Source: Neoechinorhynchus agilis (taxonomy: Eukaryota; Acanthocephala). Taken from it: 64,000 bases of DNA. The notes beneath the pieces were generated by a model that was not told the origin of the DNA, made no database searches, and worked only from the letters and a program-made list of their open reading frames with translations. A program made the position numbers and the translations under genes. Shown here in pieces: positions 45,288-55,936 of this stretch. Numbering within the stretch: position 1 is the first letter of the stretch; each line of letters begins with the position of its first letter. The DNA is taken from assembly GCA_051530055.1 (NCBI GenBank), contig CM121341.1, forward strand, positions 2,480,001 through 2,544,000, written 5' to 3'.

Positions 45288-47069
45288 ACTTTTCGTTGTT
45301 TCACCTACTCACTGAAAATGCACGACGGCGCAATAGATGTTTGAGACTTTTAAGCGTTCTTAAAACAATTACAAAAATTTAAATGCATTAGCTTTACATT
45401 TGGTTCTTTGAGTAAGATTTCTTCAAATTGAATTGGAAGACGAAGTAGTCGAGTACTCGCTTATCGCTGTAAAAACCCATGAAGCTCTCAAAGTCTCAGC
45501 ACATTTTTCTCTTCTTTTTATTGTGACATGGAACGGTTTGCTGTACTTCATAAATATACGTGCTTTTTTCCTTCGAGCTCACTTGAACGACATCGTTTTC
45601 CATCGTCTCCGCTCGACGTCGAAGGCACTCTCAATGATCGTCGCCTTCTTCATTGTTTTCTTATCATTCGAAAATACTTACGGTTACAAGTGGTACTACG
45701 ACCGAGCCAATTATACTCTCTTCCGTTCAAACAAAAAAGTAGATCTTACTAAGCCCAGGTTTCAAGCTATCAATGGCGACGAAGTTGCATTTGGTCGTAA
45801 TCGAACTCTTGTAAGACTTATCGAATTTAGTGAATCGAATAAAACGTACCAGGGCTGTACTCAGAAAACTCCTCGATGTAAGGAACGTGCACATTTCAAT
45901 GAAGAACTTAAACTAAGGATAAATACACCTCCTTGTTGTCGGCGCAATCTTATTTTAACTTATTACGATGTGCTGGATGTTCTCGAAAAGTTTAAATTTT
46001 CTTACAGTCTATACGGCGGCAGCTTATTAGGTGCATATCGAGACAGAGGACACATTACGATTGGTGATTTCTTCATATTTCCTATGAAAATGCCAATTAT
46101 CTAGCAATCGGTATTCATTTTTTGTCGCAATTTTTAATAGAAACTTGTAATTAGCTTTTAAATGTGTCCTTTCTTGAACCAAAGATTTTTTGCTTTAATA
46201 GCCAACATTCATATTTTAATTCTTGCGAAAAAATCTAAAAGCAAAAGTTCACATTATTTTTATTCGAGACTTTTCGTTTTTTTTCTGCATTTGAATATTT
46301 AAATTGATCGTTTCTCCTTTTTTTACCTTAAAGTCTACGAAGAAATTACTTGTATTCCATACGACGATGATATAGATTTTATTGCGAATTCAACGGAATA
46401 CGATCGGTTCATGGCAGAAGCAAAACCAATTCTTGAGCAGAAAAAGGGACGCAAAGTTAAGGATGTTAGAGCAAGAAAGCAAACTCATATTCAAGTAAGC
46501 GATAAGAATAAGCTGTCGGTTGATATCTTTTGGTTCATCGACAACGGCACTTCAATTGATATTCAGTTCAATTGGCTAAAGTTCGACAAGAAGATGCTCT
46601 TTCCGACTAAACCGATTGTTTTTGAGAACAGATCGCCACAAAGTCCATTAAAGGTGAAGGAACTCATGGAACGACTTTACAAAAAATGGCAGTATCCCCT
46701 GGATTGCAGTATCAGAAGAGGTCATAACTGCAACGGGAAATACCTTTTTATTAATGACCTTTAAATGAGTGGTAAATGTTTCCGCGAATAAATAAAAACC
46801 ATAAATATTCACTTATAAATATTATGAATCTCATGTTTAATTTAGGAACTACGATCATTCAAAAATCCCGACTGCACGGTGTATTTAGGCCATCGGTACA
46901 GCGTGCAATTAAACGATAATTTTAATCAAAGAAGGGTTATAAAAAGTTCCAACACCAGGACTAAGGGGTTCCAGAATTATAATTTTTGTTTTAATACCAA
47001 TTTCGGAAAGGTTTTTGTGGATTGACGGTCACGATCGTCCATTATTCAATTTAATTATAAGTATCGTTA
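45288..47069 (+). repeat. Direct repeat unit 1 with LicD gene
   Basis: This 1.78-kb segment recurs at 50704-52484 with only scattered single-base differences (for example GCTCTCAAAG/GCTTTCAAAG in the 5' part and CTTTTAAATG/CTTATAAATG in the intron) and one single-base length change upstream of the gene. It contains a complete LicD-type gene and its 3' flank. Confidence 0.95.
45634..46764 (+). CDS. LicD/fukutin-family transferase, copy 1
   Basis: Exons 45634-46063 and 46334-46764 flank a 270-nt GT...AG intron; the junction restores Val and gives 286 aa. The chosen ATG opens MIVAFFIVFLSFENTYGYKWYYDR, a signal anchor for a type II membrane protein. An open frame continues 5' without an ATG to 45412, so an upstream exon is possible. 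Core motifs: CCRRNLILTYYDVLDVLEKF, YSLYGGSLLGAYRDRGH and IPYDDDIDF, the LicD nucleotidyl/phosphosugar-transferase pattern with the DDD metal site. Fukutin/FKRP relatives transfer ribitol phosphate in the Golgi; nematodes carry many similar genes. Substrate unknown. Confidence 0.8.
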
Positions 47070-47324
47070 TTGTATTGGGCTGCCGTTTGCGACCTTCCGC
47101 CGCAACAAGTGGTTGTGAAAACATTGACTGATTCTGAAAAAAATTTATTCGGCAAAGGCAAACCATGGATCTGATTCTCAAACTATAAACAATTCGCCTA
47201 AAACGTATGCACGAAATCGATTGATCAATATACGTTTTTGGGCGGTAAAAGTGAATAAAAATTCGTAGACTTAATCTGATTAGCTTTACCTTTCAAAGAA
47301 TCTAACAAACTCTACTTGATCAAA

Positions 47325-49892
47325 ATGAAAGATTGGTCTCCCGATGACGATCTAATGTTACATCTACTTAAAACTCTTGAACTAATTCAATGCTCTCATA
47401 CTGTGCACAAACTTGAAAAATCCCATGTAAACTGTAGTATCGAGAAGTTCACTTGTCACTTAATGTTTATTTTTTCCAAATCCATCAAACGAGATGAAAG
47501 AGTTCGATTCGAAGCAGGAATCCTAGCTAAAACTAGTATTATGGAAAGCTTTGTTTCGTTTTCTAAAACCGGACAAAATCAAGTTCTTCAAGCGGCTTTA
47601 GTTGCCTTAGGTGACACTTCGACAACGATAACAATTGCGGCAAGCTCGATAATATCGGCAATCCTTTTATTTGGAGACTTTTCATATTGGAAACCCGTAT
47701 TCGATGCACTTTTGTCCAGTGTAAGGAAAGTAACGACAGATACTCCATCGTCTAAACGAGCATTTAGAGGAGCTTTATGTGCTTTTCGGCAAATTTGTAT
47801 TGACACCGACGGATCATTCGGATCGATTTTTACTAGATCGAGGGATATTCGAAGATTAATTTCTCAATGTGTGTATATACTGAGGCGTAAATGTCCCGGC
47901 ACTGAAGAGCCAATATTGGAACTTTTGATAGAATTTACGAACATGCGTTTAATCGAAATGAACAGTTTTATCGAGCAAGGTTTAGTGTGGGCTTTAAAAC
48001 TGTCGAAATCGCCTTGTTTATGTGTTCGAGTTTTAGTTATGAAATTGCTGACCTCTTTAATGGCCAACAATGAATTTAACCTTGAAGATCACATTATTCA
48101 AATTCTGAGATGCGCACTTGATGCCATGCAAGACAATGAGCTCGTTGTCTCCGAATGCTGTAAATTTTGGACAAAACAAGCAAAATCTGACCGTTGGTGT
48201 GAATACATGGACGTAAAATGGTATCATGAATTAGCATTCCATTTGATTCAAACCATCAGAAATACTGATGGCTCTCCGAAAATTCAAAGAATGGAAGACG
48301 ATGAAGACAGTTCTGAAGTCAAAGTGATGTCTTGGGTTGTAAGACGATGTGCAATTGAGGCAATCGAAGCGTTATGCATTGAACATGAGTTTGTAAACGA
48401 ATTGTTACCGACGATTGAAGATATGATTTATGGTCAAACCAGTTGGATTTGTAAGGAAACAGCAGTTTTGACGTTCGGAATAGTTATCCAGAATGCGAAT
48501 CAATCAATGCAACCATTGTTTAACGATCTTTTTCCATATTTTGTGGATTATACGGAACATAATATATCTATGATAAGATACGCCGCCTGTGAGACAATCG
48601 GACACTGTTCTTACCTTATTTCCAGCAATTCTGAATTTGTGGATAAATCACTAAAAGCAATAGTAAATCGAATTGCCGACCAGGACGAACGCGTTCAATC
48701 AAGCGCATGTCAGGCTCTATGTGATCTGCTAGCGCATATTCCAGTTAAAGCAACAAAAAGCTTTTCAACGAATATTATAACCGCCTTCCAGGAATCCTTC
48801 GGTATTTACGAATCCTCCAATCTTAGAGGATTATATGAAGCGCTTGGAAGCTTTTGTACAAGCGTAGCAAAACTCATGCCACCGGACCAAATTCAAAACG
48901 ATATAATAAAGTATTTTAGCCAGAAATGTAAAGTGTCTTTAGCATACGATGAATCTACTCCGTATCTTTTAAAATGTATACGCAAAATAATGGAAGTGAA
49001 CTCTTTTATATTTCCGGCATACGCTCCAAAAATAATAGAATTTTGCGTTTTTATGATTTCATCCTCTAATTCAGACAACAATGTGGACTATACCATCCTA
49101 CCATTCCAGCTTCTTCTTTTGATTTTGGAAAACTCGACAGGTATGGTATCAAAGACTTTCAATTGCAAAATTGTTACAAACATAGTTTCCTGTTCGTTTT
49201 TATTCGAACATGACAATATCGTTAAAGGATACACTTTCCGGCTACTAAGAATTATAGCAACCGAATCATTCATACTTCTCCATCCAAGCCTAAAGAAGAT
49301 CATTGAAATTTGTCTCGAAGAAATTATGGATTTGGAATACTCACATGATTGCGAACAACTTTGCACCGACGTTTTTCGGACGTTCAGTGTTATTTTAAAG
49401 CGAAGTAGCAACCTTGAGTTGGAAATAATCGCTAATACACTCGAGCCCATGATTAATGCTGCGACTAGAATTGCAATGAAAGTGTCTCATGAGTACTTCA
49501 ATTCTGAACAAATGAAGGAATATGCTATTCTACTTACGGCAAATGCGGCATATTTCTGTGTCGCGCAGGTTTCTGGTATAGTAGACCAATACTTTGGAGA
49601 AATTTGTGAGAAGTTGTGCCAAATAGTTGATATGGACGAAAAGAGCTTGGCTGTGAAGGGGCTTATAAAAGTTGGTCGAACAAGCATTTGTCATGTACAT
49701 CGATATTTTGCCGTTTTTTGTAGAGCTGCTCTATCTACCAGAGATATTTTGGCATGGAATATGTTAATTTTTGTTCTTCATGAGGCTCGTAAGGCACTCG
49801 AAGACGATGTATGGTCAAGAAAGATCGCTGAACTTTCACCGGATATTATGATAACTGTAAACATTATTCTATCTAGAAATCCAAAGAAGTGA
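47325..49892 (+). CDS. TNPO1: Transportin-1 type importin (karyopherin beta-2)
   Basis: A single exon of 855 codons from the ATG of MKDWSPDDDLMLHLLKTLE, which matches the transportin N-terminus ([20 protein letters not shown]-type). The whole protein is HEAT repeats; family size is about 890. Further landmarks: SWVVRRCAIEAIEALC, ELLPTIEDMIYGQTSWICKETAVLTFGIV and MIRYAACETIGHCSYLI. The C-terminal HEARKALEDDVWSRKIAELSP resembles transportin's last repeat. An acidic insert (QRMEDDEDSSEVK) lies where transportin has its long acidic loop that releases cargo on RanGTP binding. It imports PY-NLS cargoes such as RNA-binding proteins. It sits between two near-identical LicD gene copies on the same strand. 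Confidence 0.85.
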   Translation: MKDWSPDDDLMLHLLKTLELIQCSHTVHKLEKSHVNCSIEKFTCHLMFIFSKSIKRDERVRFEAGILAKTSIMESFVSFSKTGQNQVLQAALVALGDTSTTITIAASSIISAILLFGDFSYWKPVFDALLSSVRKVTTDTPSSKRAFRGALCAFRQICIDTDGSFGSIFTRSRDIRRLISQCVYILRRKCPGTEEPILELLIEFTNMRLIEMNSFIEQGLVWALKLSKSPCLCVRVLVMKLLTSLMANNEFNLEDHIIQILRCALDAMQDNELVVSECCKFWTKQAKSDRWCEYMDVKWYHELAFHLIQTIRNTDGSPKIQRMEDDEDSSEVKVMSWVVRRCAIEAIEALCIEHEFVNELLPTIEDMIYGQTSWICKETAVLTFGIVIQNANQSMQPLFNDLFPYFVDYTEHNISMIRYAACETIGHCSYLISSNSEFVDKSLKAIVNRIADQDERVQSSACQALCDLLAHIPVKATKSFSTNIITAFQESFGIYESSNLRGLYEALGSFCTSVAKLMPPDQIQNDIIKYFSQKCKVSLAYDESTPYLLKCIRKIMEVNSFIFPAYAPKIIEFCVFMISSSNSDNNVDYTILPFQLLLLILENSTGMVSKTFNCKIVTNIVSCSFLFEHDNIVKGYTFRLLRIIATESFILLHPSLKKIIEICLEEIMDLEYSHDCEQLCTDVFRTFSVILKRSSNLELEIIANTLEPMINAATRIAMKVSHEYFNSEQMKEYAILLTANAAYFCVAQVSGIVDQYFGEICEKLCQIVDMDEKSLAVKGLIKVGRTSICHVHRYFAVFCRAALSTRDILAWNMLIFVLHEARKALEDDVWSRKIAELSPDIMITVNIILSRNPKK

Positions 49893-50703
49893 CTAAATGT
49901 GCCTGTAATTGAGCATTGAACAATTACATTCTTTGTGAATATTACATAAGGAGAACCTAGAATACCAGGCTGGACGAAAAGCTTTCGGCTGCAGTATTGA
50001 CGAAACTCGCTTAATATTTGAAAGGTTTAAATAGAAACGAAAAAAGCACTCACTCACTAATCTTTGCCAATTTTACAAATCACAACTTTTTTGGCTAACA
50101 TTCAAAAATGGCATTTTTCAGACTAACCTGAGAAAATATTCTTTATGTATTGACAACTGAACTTCTGAAATCAAACCTGTTTTATAGACTACAAATAATA
50201 TTGAAACGCTAAAAATAGCTTCACTTTTGATTCTGAATAAAGCAAACGGGTTTAATGAGAATTTCTTCTCCGAGCTTTATATGGCTTAAATTGTAAAATT
50301 CGGAAATGAAAATTGTGAAGCGAATGTCTAGGTCTAAATTGTTTCAATCATTTTTCTAAAATTTATCTACAAATGCTATTATAAGAAATTATGCCATATG
50401 AGGTGTAAAGTTCAAATTATTAGAAATCAGATATTGACGATCATAAAGGATCGATAGCTGCAACTAAATCTTCAAATATCGAATAGAGGAAAATCAACCG
50501 CAATAGATGGACTGTTGATTAGTTTTCCTATTTTAAGTCGAAGCCGACGATAAAGTTTCAGGATATTTGCGTACTCATGCACGATGGCAAAATGCATATC
50601 CAAGCATGTTTTGATCATAAATATTTTTATTTTGGTATACGAGCCATATAAAAGTTTAGAACAAATATCTTTGATTTCCTTTTTAAGTAAGGAAAAAGCA
50701 TGA
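49893..50703. other. Spacer between transportin and LicD copy 2
   Basis: No firm gene. A minus frame at 50472-50720 (82 codons, MKLRKVHAFSLLKKEIKDIC...) has helical, basic character but no family signature and overlaps the start of the direct repeat. Confidence 0.4.
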
Positions 50704-52484
50704 ACTTTTCGTAATTTCACCTACTCACTGAAAATGCACGACGGCGCAATAGATGTTTGAGACTTTTAAGCGTTCTTAAAACAATTAAAAAATTTAAATG
50801 CATTAGCTTTACATTTGGTTCTTTGAGTAAGATTTCTTCAAATTGAATTGGAAGACGAAGTAGTCGAGTACTCGCTTATCGCTGTAAAAACCCATGAAGC
50901 TTTCAAAGTCTCAGCACATTTTTCTCTTCTTTTTATTGTGACATGGAACGGTTTGCTGTACTTCATAAATATACGTGCTTTTTTCCTTCGAGCTCACTTG
51001 AACGACATCGTTTTCCATCGTCTCCGCTCGACGTCGAAGGCACTCTCAATGATCGTCGCCTTCTTCATTGTTTTCTTATCATTCGAAAATACTTACGGTT
51101 ACAAGTGGTACTACGACCGAGCCAATTATACTCTCTTCCGTTCAAACAAAAAAGTAGATCTTACTAAGCCCAGGTTTCAAGCTATCAATGGCGACGAAGT
51201 TGCATTTGGTCGTAATCGAACTCTTGTAAGACTTATCGAATTTAGTGAATCGAATAAAACGTACCAGGGCTGTACTCAGAAAACTCCTCGATGTAAGGAA
51301 CGTGCACATTTCAATGAAGAACTTAAACTAAGGATAAATACACCTCCTTGTTGTCGGCGCAATCTTATTTTAACTTATTACGATGTGCTGGATGTTCTCG
51401 AAAAGTTTAAATTTTCTTACAGTCTATACGGCGGCAGCTTATTAGGTGCATATCGAGACAGAGGACACATTACGATTGGTGATTTCTTCATATTTCCTAT
51501 GAAAATGCCAATTATCTAGCAATCGGTATTCATTTTTTGTCGCAATTTTTAATAGAAACTTGTAATTAGCTTATAAATGTGTCCGTTCTTGAACCAAAGA
51601 TTTTTTGCTTTAATAGCCAACATTCATATTTTAATTCTTGCGAAAAAATCTAAAAGCAAAAGTTCACATTATTTTTATTCGAGACTTTTCGTTTTTTTTC
51701 TGCATTTGAATATTTAAATTGATCGTTTCTCCTTTTTTTACCTTAAAGTCTACGAAGAAATTACTTGTATTCCATACGACGATGATATAGATTTTATTGC
51801 GAATTCAACGGAATACGATCGGTTCATGGCAGAAGCAAAACCAATTCTTGAGCAGAAAAAGGGACGCAAAGTTAAGGATGTTAGAGCAAGAAAGCAAACT
51901 CATATTCAAGTAAGCGATAAGAATAAGCTGTCGGTTGATATCTTTTGGTTCATCGACAACGGCACTTCAATTGATATTCAGTTCAATTGGCTAAAGTTCG
52001 ACAAGAAGATGCTCTTTCCGACTAAACCGATTGTTTTTGAGAACAGATCGCCACAAAGTCCATTAAAGGTGAAGGAACTCATGGAACGACTTTACAAAAA
52101 ATGGCAGTATCCCCTGGATTGCAGTATCAGAAGAGGTCATAACTGCAACGGGAAATACCTTTTTATTAATGACCTTTAAATGAGTGGTAAATGTTTCCGC
52201 GAATAAATAAAAAGCATAAATATTCACTTATAAATATTATGAATCTCATGTTTAATTTAGGAACTACGATCATTCAAAAATCCCGACTGCACGGTGTATT
52301 TAGGCCATCGGTACAGCGTGCAATTAAACGATAATTTTAATCAAAGAAGGGTTATAAAAAGTTCCAACACCAGGACTAAGGGGTTCCAGAATTATAATTT
52401 TTGTTTTAATACCAATTTCGGAAAGGTTTTTGTGGATTGACGGTCACGATCGTCCATTATTCAATTTAATTATAAGTATCGTTA
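50704..52484 (+). repeat. Direct repeat unit 2 with LicD gene
   Basis: Near-identical to 45288-47069 at a constant offset of 5415 bp through the coding region. Similarity ends abruptly after AAGTATCGTTA at 52484. Confidence 0.95.
51049..52179 (+). CDS. LicD/fukutin-family transferase, copy 2
   Basis: Exons 51049-51478 and 51749-52179 have the same structure as copy 1. From the chosen ATG the predicted protein appears identical to copy 1; the one visible residue difference (Phe for Leu) lies in the open stretch upstream of that ATG. Signal anchor, YSLYGGSLLGAYRDRGH and IPYDDDIDF motifs are intact. The duplication is either very recent or kept uniform by gene conversion. Confidence 0.8.
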
Positions 52485-52829
52485 ATGAAAAAGAATGAGC
52501 TAGTCGATATACTGAAGATAAAAAAATAAAATTTAATATTAATTAAACGTGCAATTATCGAAATGTCCGATTAGATGAGTTCACGTTTTTTTACGAAAAC
52601 GACATTTTAATTTTTTTAAATTTATCTGCTTAGAAAAAACATTAATCGAATCCTGAATTTAAAGGTTAGAAAAAATGCACCTTACGCTGAACACAAAAAG
52701 TCGAATTATTAAATCTATTAAAAAAATTGAATTTTTATCTCCATTGCATATATCTCATCTTTGATGAAGAACTAATAAAATCCTGAATTTTCAATTCAGA
52801 CGATAAACTGAACATAGAAAATATCCATT
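52485..52829. other. AT-rich spacer
   Basis: Nothing recognised. Contains two loosely similar TCCTGAATTT blocks. Confidence 0.4.
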
Positions 52830-53890
52830 CTTAAAAGTCATGATTTTTATTTACAAAAGCGTTCAGCAGGCAGTTGTAATGTGCAAGCACCACCGTCCGC
52901 AAAATCTTAGCTTCCCTCCTTCCTCGGCTGTCGCTATCACGCTGGCAGCATTGCCTCGTTGTACTGCGAGCGAGATATTTTGCCGCAGGAATACACCTGC
53001 TCGTGCGTCGTCGGCTGTTTTTCTCAATTTCTTCGAGAGATCCTGGCGCAGAGTGAATTCCGAGCTGCTAAGGGCTCCATACGTCTCTACTCCAAAGGGG
53101 ACAAAATAGTGGGGTCGACGACCGTCTAATCGACATGGGCGGGTTACAAGATTTTGGGGAAGTTCGCCGTTCTCAACACCCGAGGCAAAATTCACGGGAA
53201 CATGGTTAGCGCCTGCCTGCTGGCATCATTATTCAACCGCCACCACGAAATCCCGGTCAAGACAGAACTTTTCCTTAAAAATTTTCTTCGATACTGGTAG
53301 GCTCCCCTCAAACGATCCAAGAAAGGCCGGCAAAGCAAGGTCCACTAGTGCCCGAATCCCCAATCCCCCAGATGACACAGGCAAAGTAGCTTGTCGCCAC
53401 GCCTCATCTGAGAGCTGGGCATTTAAAATACTCTCGAGACAAGCCCTCACCTTGCCGTCGAGCTTAGCCAATCCTTTCTTATGTTTGAAGAATGTTGCTG
53501 TGCGAACCTTGTACAATAATTTGGGGATAAATAGTGCGTTCTTTATGAGAAACAAGACTTCATGAGCCGAGAGAGCGCTCACCCTATCGCACAGCAACGA
53601 AAGTTTCGGTATGATATGGCCGATCTCATCTTCCACATTTGAATCGAAGACGCAACTGCGCAGGAGGCCGAGTTGCTCCCGGGTCACGAGTTTCAGACCT
53701 GGAGCTACGGCCTCGAAACCAGCCATTAGTTCTTTTACTTTGACGGCGTCTCCAATATTCAATACAAGGAGCTCACATTTTCCAGCATTAAGCTCAATGC
53801 CCATCTTCGAGGTCTCCCTAATCAGCGTCTCCAAATCGCGCAGTACAACGGAGGGATCACCTCCGATCTTACAATTCAAATTGAAATAAA
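52830..53890 (-). mobile_element. LINE family R, RT C-terminal part and tail
   Basis: Minus-strand frame 53879-53229 reads DPSVVLRDLETLIRETSKMGIELNAGKCELLVLN (post-active-site RT), then ATLPVSSGGLGIRALVDLALPAFLGS. Frame 53195-52863 reads LDGRRPHYFVPFGVETYGALSSSE and RAGVFLRQNISLAVQRGNAASV. This is the typical end of RLE-type LINEs. A deletion appears to lie between the two frames, removing much of the knuckle/endonuclease region. AATAAA near 52850 marks the 3' end. A second copy of the terminal AAGTCATGAGTTTTATTT block lies at 53900-53930, as if another copy's 3' end were joined upstream. Confidence 0.8.
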
Positions 53891-54375
53891 CATTTCCCTT
53901 GAAGTCATGAGTTTTATTTGCAAAAGAGTTTGGCGAAACGAATTCTGAAGTTCAAATAAATTCTGGGGGAATTAATTGCAAGAAAACGTAATAAAATGAA
54001 TTAAGTTTCTTTGATTATGGCAAAAAATCGAAATAATTGGATATTTTTAAGTCTGGCGAGCCGTTTACAATGGCGGATAATTTTATTGCTTGGACACAAG
54101 GCCCACCGACATCTTGGTTCAAGGAAGCGGATAAAATAATTTAGAAAAACTGAACCATACGCGGTTATGGGTATTGAACGCATCTCTCTGGGTCCTCAGA
54201 TAATTTCGAGGAGGCATTGAGAGAACCGGAACACAAAATCGATAATATCCTATAGTTAAATTATAGAATTTTAAACTTTTGAAACGTTTAAGTGTAAATG
54301 CGTTATTATAAACTGGGCTTTCAGATTTAAATTGGAAATAGTCGATCTTTATTTGCTTCTTTATTTCGTATTCCG

Positions 54376-55638
54376 ATGAAAGAATCAAAAGTTGAATCTT
54401 CAACGCAAACTGATTCTGAACACACGTCATCATCGTTGGCGAGTATGCCGAAGAAAAGGAGTAAACACCATCCTCCGGAGGTTCCTAGAAAGTCAAAAAT
54501 CGATTATCGGTCTCCTAGAGCCCGAAAATCGGATCCAGGCGAACAACAAAACGAGAATAAACGCCGGAGTGCGAGACTAGCAAAGGCAACTGTAGTTATT
54601 GAGGAGAAGAACGCAGTTATAAGTACTGCTGTCAATTCTGCTGTGGCTTCGAAAGACGAAACGATGGTTGTCAGACGTAGTAGGCACCGTCAGAAGGAAA
54701 ACGTGGAACGAGAAGATCCTATAGTTAAAGTTCCTTCGAAGAAAAGACCGGAGAAAGAAGAGATTAGTTCTTTACGTCGAAGTAAAAGACTTAAAGGTAA
54801 CGAAGAGATTAAAGAAGATGAAAATCGAAGTGAAATTGATAGCGTTGTGAGTTCGGTGATTGTAAAACCACCAACCAATCATGGAACTGATGATAGCTCT
54901 AGGCAACCAAATAAATCAAATTGTTCAAGCACCTTAACTGCTGGTTCTTCAATGTTAGCAGCAGTAGACGATATCGTTGATGAAGATTATCTTGATTATA
55001 CGTTTCCAGTGCTTAGTGAAGAGGAGGAAGCGGAGGTTTTATCAAAAATCCTTGAACCACGTTGTGTGCATCGATTATCAGCGGATGAACCGATATTCGG
55101 TCCAATTGAACTGCCAAATGAGTTACTATTGCTTCTTTTGGCTGATCGGTATTTTGTTAGGGAAAATAGGAAGGTTGCCAAATGTCCTTGTCATCCTTCA
55201 AAGACCATTGAAATGATTCTGACTAAGTTTAGACGAATGGAATTTAAAGAAACGAGATCTGGGATCGAAATGGATACTTTAAAGGAGTTGTGTTTGGGAA
55301 TGAGAGTCATGTTTGACGATATGGTTATCGACCTTCTTATGAATGACTGCGAAAAAGACTTGTTTAAAACGGTTATCGTGGCCACTGGTCAGTTGTATAT
55401 AGATCAGCATGATGATGACGATATGAGTTTTCAGCAATGGCCAGTAAGTCCAGCGACCATTTATGGAGGCATTTTTATGATAAGAATGTTGGTCATGCTT
55501 AACAAATATGCCGCTGGTGAAAACGTTATTCGAACACGACGCTCCACTCATGTTTTGAAGGTTTTTATTCAAACTCTGATTGGAATGCTTGCAAAAAGAC
55601 CCGAGCTGTGTGCCAGTGAATACGTTGAATACGAGTAA
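54376..55638 (+). CDS. MRG-domain chromatin protein (MRG15/MSL3-like)
   Basis: A single exon of 420 codons. Residues 1-190 are disordered, rich in Lys/Arg/Ser/Glu, with repeated RRSxR and RRSKRLKG clusters likely serving as nuclear targeting or DNA contact. Residues about 240-420 fit the MRG fold: IELPNELLLLLLADRYFVREN; KTIEMILTKFRRMEF; GMRVMFDDMVIDLLM; the diagnostic VSPATIYGGIFMIRMLVMLNKY; and a closing helix with KVFIQTLIGMLAKRPEL...YVEYE. MRG proteins scaffold NuA4/Tip60 acetyltransferase or Sin3 deacetylase complexes on chromatin. The N-terminal chromodomain of MRG15 is not seen, so it is either on an unseen exon or lost (as in MORF4L2/MRGX). Confidence 0.7.
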   Translation: MKESKVESSTQTDSEHTSSSLASMPKKRSKHHPPEVPRKSKIDYRSPRARKSDPGEQQNENKRRSARLAKATVVIEEKNAVISTAVNSAVASKDETMVVRRSRHRQKENVEREDPIVKVPSKKRPEKEEISSLRRSKRLKGNEEIKEDENRSEIDSVVSSVIVKPPTNHGTDDSSRQPNKSNCSSTLTAGSSMLAAVDDIVDEDYLDYTFPVLSEEEEAEVLSKILEPRCVHRLSADEPIFGPIELPNELLLLLLADRYFVRENRKVAKCPCHPSKTIEMILTKFRRMEFKETRSGIEMDTLKELCLGMRVMFDDMVIDLLMNDCEKDLFKTVIVATGQLYIDQHDDDDMSFQQWPVSPATIYGGIFMIRMLVMLNKYAAGENVIRTRRSTHVLKVFIQTLIGMLAKRPELCASEYVEYE

Positions 55639-55800
55639 ATTTATTAGAGTTGAATATTGTTGGCTCAATTCGAGAAATCATCGTTATTTTCATATTTTAC
55701 ACTAAAGGTTTGATGATTTTTTTTGGCTTCCTTGAAATATATCAAATTGGCGAGTGCAATATTCTTAATAAAAAATCATTTTTATCAAGATTGGCCAGCT

Positions 55801-55860
55801 TGTATGGGCTGTGTGCTCCAAAAAAATTATCAGCCGTGTTATAAAAAGGCCACACATTGA
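55801..55860 (+). repeat. Tail fragment of the tRNA-like repeat
   Basis: TGGGCTGTGTG...AAAAAAATTATCAGCCGTGT...GGCCACA matches 56194-56249, the tail of the repeat unit downstream. It lies upstream of that unit in the same orientation, as in a head-to-tail tandem whose first unit is mostly gone. Confidence 0.7.
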
Positions 55861-55936
55861 TATAAGTTACCGGCAGGCCAATCTTCATAAAAAAATCTAA
55901 TTCAAAGGCTTTGAATTAATAAATATAAAATTGGCT

